Shown here one piece after another: positions 58,717 through 64,000 of a stretch of DNA of 64,000 nucleotides. The DNA comes from Fictibacillus arsenicus. GTDB taxonomy: Bacteria; Bacillota; Bacilli; Bacillales; Fictibacillaceae. A model generated the notes under the pieces. The model worked only from the letters and a program-made list of their open reading frames with translations. It did not search any database and was not told the origin of the DNA. The stretch is taken from NCBI RefSeq assembly GCF_001642935.1, contig NZ_CP016761.1, positions 3,348,001 through 3,412,000 of the forward strand, read 5' to 3'. Every line of letters begins with the position of its first letter. Positions within the stretch are counted from its first letter, which is position 1. The translations under genes were made by a program, and so were the position numbers.

Positions 58717-60684
58717 TTACTTTTCAGTTTTATGCCATTGTTCTACTAGATTGCCAAAAATCACATCATCAGAAATACTAAGTTCTTCTACACTTGTATC
58801 ATACAGGGGTTTACACGTATCCACCGAAACCGTCTGACGAGTATTAATATCGTAGCAAGTCCCGTTCTGGAGTTTTAAATCATAGGAACTCTTATAATAG
58901 TAGCTATCCGTTTTTACAGATCCGTAACGGAAAACAACGGAACCTTCTTTTCCATCGAGTAAGTTGTTCCCGATATGATGGTAGTTCTTTTTTTCTAGTC
59001 CGAACAAGTGTAGCAGCGTCGGCATGATATCGATCTGGCCTCCGGCTTTATCGATCTCTTTGCCTTCAACACCAGGGACATGCATGAACAGCGGAATACC
59101 GTCTTTCACTTCTAATTCACCGAGCTGATCTCCCTCTTCATTCGCAAAAATCGTGGAAGGTGTTTTGGACTGCATATAACCCGTGTCATGGTCACCATAG
59201 AACACGACAACCGAATTTTCCCACAGTCCATCTTTCTTCAACTTTTCTATAAATGTTCCAATCGCCTGATCAACATAATGAACGGATTGCAAATAATTAC
59301 GCAGGTTTACATCCCCCACATCATCGATATCCAATGTTTGATATTTTGCTGGCATCGTATATGGATAGTGAGACGTTAACGCAATCAAGAAAGAATAGAA
59401 TGGGTCCTTCATGTCCTTCATTTTGTCAGCAGATTGAGTGAGGAACGACTCATCTCCAATTGCCCATCCAACCTGTTCGCCTTCATCAAAATCTTCAATA
59501 CTATGAAACTCGTTAAATCCAAGATTCGGGTATACAATATAACGATTCCAGAATCCTGGTTTGTAAGCATGGAAAGCAGCTGTATCGTAGCCGTTTTCTT
59601 TCAAAATGTACGGCAGTGAATCATATTCGTTACGCGGGAATCTGACATAAGCCGATCCAGTTGCTAACGGATACAGAGATGTATTCGCAGAAAACTCTGC
59701 GTCTGACGTTCTTCCACTCGCCGTTTGGTGGTGAATATCGTTAAAGTAAAGGGATTCTTTTTTTAGCTTGTTTAAGTTCGGCGTGATTTCCTGGCCGTTC
59801 ACCTTTTTATCGATGACGAAGCTCTGGTACGCTTCAAGCTGAACCATGATAAGGTTCTTACCAGCGGCTTTTCCTTCGTATAGGGTTTGGACTACTTTCT
59901 CTTTAGTTTTATCGTCGAACCATTGCTTCGCATCTTTTCGGTCTTTCGCGCTGACTTCTTTTTTATTTAATACATACTCATCTAAATATTTGTATGTATC
60001 GAAACCGTGAAATCCAAAAAGACCAGTAACTTCATATACACGCATGCTTGATAACGTTTTATCAAACAGGTATGCCCCGCCCTTTTGCACAAAATCATGA
60101 AGCGGATAGAAGAACAACCATGCCCCGGCAGCACCTGCTAGTAAACCTGTAGCTAGGCGTAATGCTGGATTTGCGTTCTTTTTCAGTTGTACCTTTTTGA
60201 AGAATACGATTAATAAAGCAGTAAATAGAAGAACATCCGCAAAAAGCAAAAAATCTTTCCAGCTAAACAAATCTCCAACCGAGCTTCCAAGAGAACTCAT
60301 TTGTTTGATTTGTAATAAAACTGCACTTGAAATCAAGTCTTCGAAATATCTGAAATAAATCGCATCTGCTAAGATAATAAAAGAAAGAACAAAATCTAAA
60401 ACGAGTAAAGCGATTAATTGCTGCCTAAACTTCAAGAAAATTGTCCAAAATGAAACTAATATGATCGCACCGAACGAAACGAGGAGAATGCCTTCTCGAA
60501 GCGGTGAAAATGAAGCATCATTTATAAAAAAGTTAAACAACCGTTTAAACATTTCAATGATTCCGTATTGAGAAAACAGGGTATCTGACTGATTAGAAAA
60601 CCAGGTAAGCTTCCATCCGATCAGGATGACAAATGCAATATATATAAGAAGAGAGATACTTATTGGCTTGAGTTGTTGTTTCAT
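58717..60684 (-). CDS. LtaS-type lipoteichoic acid synthase family protein 2
   Basis: The ATG at 60682-60684 has a GGAGG site 5 bases before it; the ATG four codons upstream does not. 655 residues. About five membrane helices (residues 5-200 region), then the sulfatase-like domain. Metal ligand Glu in IMVQLEAY and nucleophile Thr in TASGRTSDAEF are intact, and FYGDHDTG follows. It is roughly collinear with the paralog at 6092 over its full length. Having two suggests division of labour (LtaS, LtaP or YfnI/YqgS types) that cannot be resolved by reading. Confidence 0.9.
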   Translation of the reverse strand: MKQQLKPISISLLIYIAFVILIGWKLTWFSNQSDTLFSQYGIIEMFKRLFNFFINDASFSPLREGILLVSFGAIILVSFWTIFLKFRQQLIALLVLDFVLSFIILADAIYFRYFEDLISSAVLLQIKQMSSLGSSVGDLFSWKDFLLFADVLLFTALLIVFFKKVQLKKNANPALRLATGLLAGAAGAWLFFYPLHDFVQKGGAYLFDKTLSSMRVYEVTGLFGFHGFDTYKYLDEYVLNKKEVSAKDRKDAKQWFDDKTKEKVVQTLYEGKAAGKNLIMVQLEAYQSFVIDKKVNGQEITPNLNKLKKESLYFNDIHHQTASGRTSDAEFSANTSLYPLATGSAYVRFPRNEYDSLPYILKENGYDTAAFHAYKPGFWNRYIVYPNLGFNEFHSIEDFDEGEQVGWAIGDESFLTQSADKMKDMKDPFYSFLIALTSHYPYTMPAKYQTLDIDDVGDVNLRNYLQSVHYVDQAIGTFIEKLKKDGLWENSVVVFYGDHDTGYMQSKTPSTIFANEEGDQLGELEVKDGIPLFMHVPGVEGKEIDKAGGQIDIMPTLLHLFGLEKKNYHHIGNNLLDGKEGSVVFRYGSVKTDSYYYKSSYDLKLQNGTCYDINTRQTVSVDTCKPLYDTSVEELSISDDVIFGNLVEQWHKTEK

Positions 60685-60913
60685 CTTAGCCTCCATTCCA
60701 CGTATTACTTTTATTACATAACTATTAACTTTATGTAAATGCTACTATTTTTGTACACATATTTCAACGATATCCTACCTATTCCCTAATTTTCCAAATC
60801 TCTATCCATAAAATGTTCTTTCGTTTGTACCTTTTTATGGGGATACTGCTGTAATATTAAGGTGTTTATAGTACGCTTTATCAAGATATTTAGACAAGGA
60901 GATAAACCATTGG

Positions 60914-61654
60914 ATGAAAAGAATCCTTCTACTACTAGTTGTCGTTTTTTTGATGGGTATGGGTTACGCTGCATATGAACAAAGAAATGTTGAAAAGCAA
61001 TATACAGAGAGTCAAGATGATGCAGCTGCTGCAATGAAAGTCGCTAAAGCAAAAAACGAAGTAAAGATAACAGGAGTGCCAAAGATTATGCAGAAACCTG
61101 AGCTTGATCGAGGCTGTGAAGTAACATCCCTTGCGATGCTCTTACAGCATGCGGGTGTTGAGGTCGATAAAATGGAGCTTGCTGAGAAAGTGAAGAAAGA
61201 TACAACTCCATATAAAAATGAGAGTGGTACATATCATTATGGTAATCCGAATGATGGATTTGTTGGTGATATCTATACCTTTGATAACATGGGGTATGGT
61301 GTGTATCACGAGCCTGTCGCGGATTTGGCTGAAGACTATTTACCCGGTAAGATCCGCGATTTAAGCGGTGGGTCTTTTGAAGAAGCTGTCTTGAAGCCAT
61401 TGTCTGGTGGGAGACCAGTTTGGATCATCATAAACGCAAAATATCAGAAGCTGCCTGAATCAGAATTTCGTACGTGGAACACGCCTAGTGGACAAGTACA
61501 GATCACATGGAGTGAGCACTCTGTTGTTGTAACGGGGTATGATGAAGATTATGTGTATTTCAACGATCCGCTTGGAGTGGCAGAGAAAGCTGAGCGTGGA
61601 GGATTCGAGGAAGCGTGGATGCAGATGGGGTCTCAGGCGATAACATATAAGTAA
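60914..61654 (+). CDS. C39-like cysteine peptidase, membrane-anchored or secreted
   Basis: 246 residues. N-terminal helix 3-20. Peptidase_C39_2 domain (about 50-240): catalytic Cys68 in RGCEVTSLAMLLQHAGV, His in WSEHSVVVTGYD and Asp/Asn in YFNDPLG. YvpB-like proteins of Bacillaceae look the same. The substrate is unknown; it may cut leader peptides or wall peptides. It is divergent from LtaS paralog 2. Confidence 0.85.
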   Translation: MKRILLLLVVVFLMGMGYAAYEQRNVEKQYTESQDDAAAAMKVAKAKNEVKITGVPKIMQKPELDRGCEVTSLAMLLQHAGVEVDKMELAEKVKKDTTPYKNESGTYHYGNPNDGFVGDIYTFDNMGYGVYHEPVADLAEDYLPGKIRDLSGGSFEEAVLKPLSGGRPVWIIINAKYQKLPESEFRTWNTPSGQVQITWSEHSVVVTGYDEDYVYFNDPLGVAEKAERGGFEEAWMQMGSQAITYK

Positions 61655-61655
61655 A

Positions 61656-61704
61656 TGGGGACAGACCCCATACAAATACAAATCACTGATTTGTATTTGT
61701 GGAG
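61656..61704 (+). repeat. Two hairpins after the C39-like gene
   Basis: TGGGGACAGACCCCA (61656-61670) is a short palindromic element, also present as GGGGACTGACCCC at 56212-56224. It is followed by ACAAATACAAAT-CACTG-ATTTGTATTTGT (about 61673-61702). Neither has a T tract. Confidence 0.5.
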
Positions 61705-61729
61705 TGGACATCAATATTACTATTTTAAT

Positions 61730-61752
61730 GCTGATTTGTTTTTCAAATCAGC
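61730..61752 (+). terminator. Intrinsic terminator of the C39-like gene
   Basis: GCTGATTTG-TTTTT-CAAATCAGC followed by TTTTTT. Confidence 0.85.
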
Positions 61753-61874
61753 TTTTTTCTATCTTTTATCTTTACCCCATTACCTTTTTACCAATTATAT
61801 TTTTCTCCCAATATATTGAAACTGTTTAAATCTCTGCTTCGTCATACATTTGAATACAAAAAAGGGGGAGAAAA

Positions 61875-62756
61875 ATGTTTAAGAAATATTTTACGCTATT
61901 TTTTGCGGTTGCTTTAATCGCCAGTTTGATTTCAGTATCTAATGCCAAAGCTGCAGCTGCTAAACCTATTGAAGTATATATGGAAGGCGGACAAATTAAC
62001 TTTGAGACCGTACCAATTATTAAAAACAACCGTACTTTTGTTGAGATGAGGCCAATCTTTGCTGAAGCTGGTATTAAATTGTACTGGGATCAGAGCACTC
62101 AAACGGTAACGGGTAAAAAGGATAATACGACGATTAAATTAACGCTTGGGAGCAAAACTGCTTATATTAACGGAAAAGCTGTTCAGTTGGATGCAGCACC
62201 TTTTGCTAAAAACAATTACACGTTTGTACCGCTTCGATTTGTTGGAGAAGCGACAGGTTATAAAGTCGATTGGCGCAGCTCGTTTAATCTTATCCACATC
62301 CATGAAGGAAAAGAGTTTATTGAAGACCGTGCATTTACAAAAGAACATTTAACGCCTGAGTTGCTTGAGACGTTAAGAGAAGGAAAATTCCCAGACTTCC
62401 CGGTGACATGGGAAGACGGTGTGGGAGTTCTTTTAGACACTGCAGGTACTCCAAAGATTTTCAGGCCGGGAATCCCTGAAACAGAAGCATTCGAACAATG
62501 GATGTATGGGGATTATTGGTTCAAACTAAAATCTAATCCTAGAAGTATTAGATCCATTATCGTCGAACCAACTCGTGCAACATTTACAGTTGATGAAGTA
62601 TTAAATGCACTCGGTCCTGCAGAAAACATTTATGTGGATGATTACTCTGGTGATACAATTCATGCCTATTATGAAGGTTCCTATATGTATGAGTTTAGAT
62701 CAAATGATGAAGGTAAAGTTGTTTCTATTAGCTTACAACCATGGAGTATTTATTAA
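61875..62756 (+). CDS. Secreted stalk-domain protein of unknown function
   Basis: 293 residues. Signal peptide 1-25 (AKA|A). Stalk domain 32-145: RTFVEMRPIFAEAGIKLYWD and YTFVPLRFVGEATGYKVDWR. The rest (about 150-293) is an unassigned domain (PDFPVTWEDGVGVLLDTAG, FTVDEVLNALGPAENIYVDDYSG, YEFRSNDEGKVVSISLQPW). The beta-rich ending resembles small surface domains, but I cannot name it. Ribosome site AAGGGGGAG. It is the seventh stalk protein in the window. Confidence 0.78.
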   Translation: MFKKYFTLFFAVALIASLISVSNAKAAAAKPIEVYMEGGQINFETVPIIKNNRTFVEMRPIFAEAGIKLYWDQSTQTVTGKKDNTTIKLTLGSKTAYINGKAVQLDAAPFAKNNYTFVPLRFVGEATGYKVDWRSSFNLIHIHEGKEFIEDRAFTKEHLTPELLETLREGKFPDFPVTWEDGVGVLLDTAGTPKIFRPGIPETEAFEQWMYGDYWFKLKSNPRSIRSIIVEPTRATFTVDEVLNALGPAENIYVDDYSGDTIHAYYEGSYMYEFRSNDEGKVVSISLQPWSIY

Positions 62757-62766
62757 AGGGATATTA

Positions 62767-62810
62767 AAAACCAGCTGCCGGATGCCTTACACATTCCGAA
62801 AGCTGGTTTT
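62767..62810. terminator. Bidirectional terminator overlapping the VanZ gene end
   Basis: AAAACCAGCT and AGCTGGTTTT form a 10-bp stem between convergent genes; the right arm lies in the last codons of the VanZ-like gene. Confidence 0.75.
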
Positions 62811-63299
62811 CTTTTTAACTGGTCGGTTGCGGTATATGAAACTGGCAAGTGCGATTGCCGTTATGCCGCCTGCAATATCAATCACGACATCTTCAACATG
62901 CGGTGTGCGGTTCTCGGTAAAGTTTTGATGCGTCTCATCGAATGCAGCGTATCCCGCTACCAACAGAAATGCCAAAACAGCTGATTTAATGGTAGTACTT
63001 CCGTATATACGCAAGGCACGGAACGCGAAGAATCCTAGAGCAAAGAACACGGTAAAGTGAGCACCTTTACGAATAAAGAACTCAATAAAATTCGCTGCAC
63101 CCTTCTTTTCAACGCTAACTTCAGATCCGGCATAATTTATTTTTACATCTTGATAGTTTTTTTCTACTTTTTCAAGATTCACATATTTACTGATTTCTGG
63201 CCGTATGTCTTGCTTTTGATAGGGCTGTGAGGATGAATAAAACACCCCTATTATAATTAAAAGTACTGGAATCCAGTGATAAACTTTATATAACCTCAT
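62787..63299 (-). CDS. VanZ-family membrane protein
   Basis: 170 residues from the ATG at 63297-63299 (AAAGGGAG before it); the in-frame ATG upstream has no site. Four membrane helices. The VanZ signatures FIRKGAHFTVFFALGFFAFRAL and DETHQNFTENRTPHVEDVVIDIAGG are clear. Family members confer low teicoplanin resistance or act in sporulation and surface phenotypes; this one is likely a housekeeping relative, not a resistance gene. Confidence 0.9.
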   Translation of the reverse strand: MRLYKVYHWIPVLLIIIGVFYSSSQPYQKQDIRPEISKYVNLEKVEKNYQDVKINYAGSEVSVEKKGAANFIEFFIRKGAHFTVFFALGFFAFRALRIYGSTTIKSAVLAFLLVAGYAAFDETHQNFTENRTPHVEDVVIDIAGGITAIALASFIYRNRPVKKKTSFRNV

Positions 63300-63407
63300 A
63301 AAAAACTCCCTTTTCTTCATTCGTTCTTCATTATACACGTCTAAGCCATTTTTTCTACGTTTTTAACAGCTTATCCAAAAGCAATTTCTTCAATAACCAT
63401 TAAAAAA

Positions 63408-63430
63408 GTATCTGCCTGAATGACAGATAC
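63408..63430 (-). terminator. Intrinsic terminator
   Basis: On the minus strand GTATCTG and CAGATAC form a 7-bp stem with a 9-base loop, then TTTTTTAATG; ends the DUF2584-like gene. Confidence 0.75.
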
Positions 63431-63446
63431 CTTTATTTCTTAATTT

Positions 63447-63689
63447 TTAATTCACATTATGCAGATCAACTAGTTCATATGTAATCTGAGTTTTGTTTTC
63501 TCTCCATGTAATTTCGGTTACTTTTGCCTTACCAGCCGGCTGTGATTTTTCAGTTTTTTGTACGGTTTGAAGGTTGTTGAGCACATAGAGATGGTAGCCT
63601 TCTATCTCTAATTTAAAAGTGTTCCCTTCTATTCTTTTTTCAGAACCGTTCGTTAAAATACATGTATGCATCGTAAAAGGCATGTTCAT
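63447..63689 (-). CDS. DUF2584-like small protein
   Basis: 80 residues: MPFTMHTCILTNGSEKRIEG, NTFKLEIEGYHLYVLNNLQ and TQITYELVDLHNVN fit the DUF2584 pattern of Bacillaceae (strand-rich, no signal peptide). Function is unknown. Monocistronic. Confidence 0.6.
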   Translation of the reverse strand: MNMPFTMHTCILTNGSEKRIEGNTFKLEIEGYHLYVLNNLQTVQKTEKSQPAGKAKVTEITWRENKTQITYELVDLHNVN

Positions 63690-63770
63690 TATTAAACACT
63701 CCCCACTTTATTTTCTTACTTCTATATTAAAAGATGCTGAATGGTTCGTCTAATTTTTACAAAAAATAAA

Positions 63771-63810
63771 AAAGCCTGCAGCGGGGGAGGTTCCTTCCTC
63801 TGCAAGCTTT
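63771..63810 (-). terminator. Terminator of the partial membrane-protein gene
   Basis: On the minus strand AAAGCTTGCAG and CTGCAGGCTTT pair with one mismatch, with a further AGGAAGGAACCTCC hairpin inside, followed by TTTTTATTTTTT. Confidence 0.8.
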
Positions 63811-63817
63811 ACTGTTA

Positions 63818-64000
63818 TTATCGTGCTGTTTTTCTAAATTTAAATACAAATCCAACGATAAAAGATAAAATTGTCATGATAAATAACGATGTTGTGATCG
63901 TTGTAACGCCAGCATTCATGTTTAATGCATGATACACTTGTGCACTGATGCCAAACGGAATTGCAAAGAACAAGAACAGCATTCCAAAGATCGCGTTTTT
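63818..64000 (-). CDS. Membrane protein, C-terminal part
   Basis: Only the last 60 codons are visible; the start is beyond the right edge. KNAIFGMLFLFFAIPFGISA and TSLFIMTILSFIVGFVFKF are two membrane helices with a short extracytoplasmic loop (QVYHALNMNAGVTTI), ending in a basic cytoplasmic tail (KFRKTAR). The family cannot be identified from this fragment. Confidence 0.6.
   Translation of the reverse strand, partial: KNAIFGMLFLFFAIPFGISAQVYHALNMNAGVTTITTSLFIMTILSFIVGFVFKFRKTAR

Noticed and set aside
60786-61034. Minus-strand ORF at the start of the C39-like gene
   Set aside because: It overlaps the promoter and signal peptide of the C39-like gene, has no ribosome site, and its sequence is not protein-like.
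62787-63299. VanZ as an acquired glycopeptide resistance gene
   Set aside because: No vanHAX or other van genes are near; VanZ-family proteins are common housekeeping membrane proteins in Bacillaceae.

Overview
The window is low-GC Gram-positive DNA from an endospore-former-like Bacillaceae. The evidence is the two lipoteichoic acid synthases, an SLH-anchored S-layer, a SinR/TapA/SipW/TasA matrix locus, PTS genes, a CcpA-type cre box and Bacillus-type ribosome binding sites. A genus such as Fictibacillus is a guess from overall content, not a proven assignment. No rRNA, tRNA, CRISPR array, insertion sequence or prophage was seen.

Layout. 1-8 kb: end of an FAD oxidoreductase, a stalk-domain polysaccharide deacetylase, a stalk-domain protein with a catalytically dead trypsin-like domain, two paralogous SLH proteins, and an LtaS-type enzyme. 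8-14 kb: a NERD protein, a 1161-residue subtilase with PPC-like repeats, and a small stalk protein behind a c-di-GMP-I-like riboswitch. This segment is bounded by two inverted copies of a 117-bp repeat made of a head and four 21-bp units. 14-18.3 kb (minus strand): tapA-sipW-tasA, an LPXTG protein with a TasA-like ectodomain, a sortase, sinR and a small ORF. A cluster of SinR-type operators precedes tapA. 18.3-22 kb: a second riboswitch with an acidic stalk protein, a stalk-domain SGNH hydrolase and another stalk protein. 22-27 kb: HNH protein, Ada-like protein, FabF, a PD-(D/E)XK nuclease-like protein and small hypotheticals.

27-42.4 kb (minus strand) is a polyol utilisation cluster. It has an ABC transporter without ATPase, two zinc dehydrogenases, a TIM-barrel isomerase/epimerase, an HxlB-like isomerase, xylulokinase, an MtlR-type regulator, mannitol-family PTS parts, a PfkB kinase and a class II aldolase. 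A cre box lies in front. 42.7-46 kb is an ECF sigma factor operon with two GyrI-like proteins, a VOC protein and a BtrH/C39-like protein. 46-58 kb is the S-layer region: a third SLH paralog, a decayed gene fragment, the 1168-residue S-layer protein, and SLH-anchored NlpC/P60, subtilase and amidase. 58-64 kb has a probable frameshifted OB-like gene, the second LtaS-type enzyme, a C39-like peptidase, a stalk protein, VanZ and DUF2584-like proteins, and the end of a membrane protein.

The common theme is the cell surface: seven stalk-domain (Cu_amine_oxidN1-type) secreted proteins and seven SLH proteins occur in 64 kb, beside a matrix-fibre operon. Two regulatory circuits meet at 18.26-18.73 kb: SinR operators fire left into tapA, and a c-di-GMP-I-like riboswitch fires right into an acidic stalk protein. 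The strongest leads are the sortase-linked TasA operon, the pair of covarying riboswitches with a divergent core, the pseudoprotease and the 21-bp-periodic inverted repeat.
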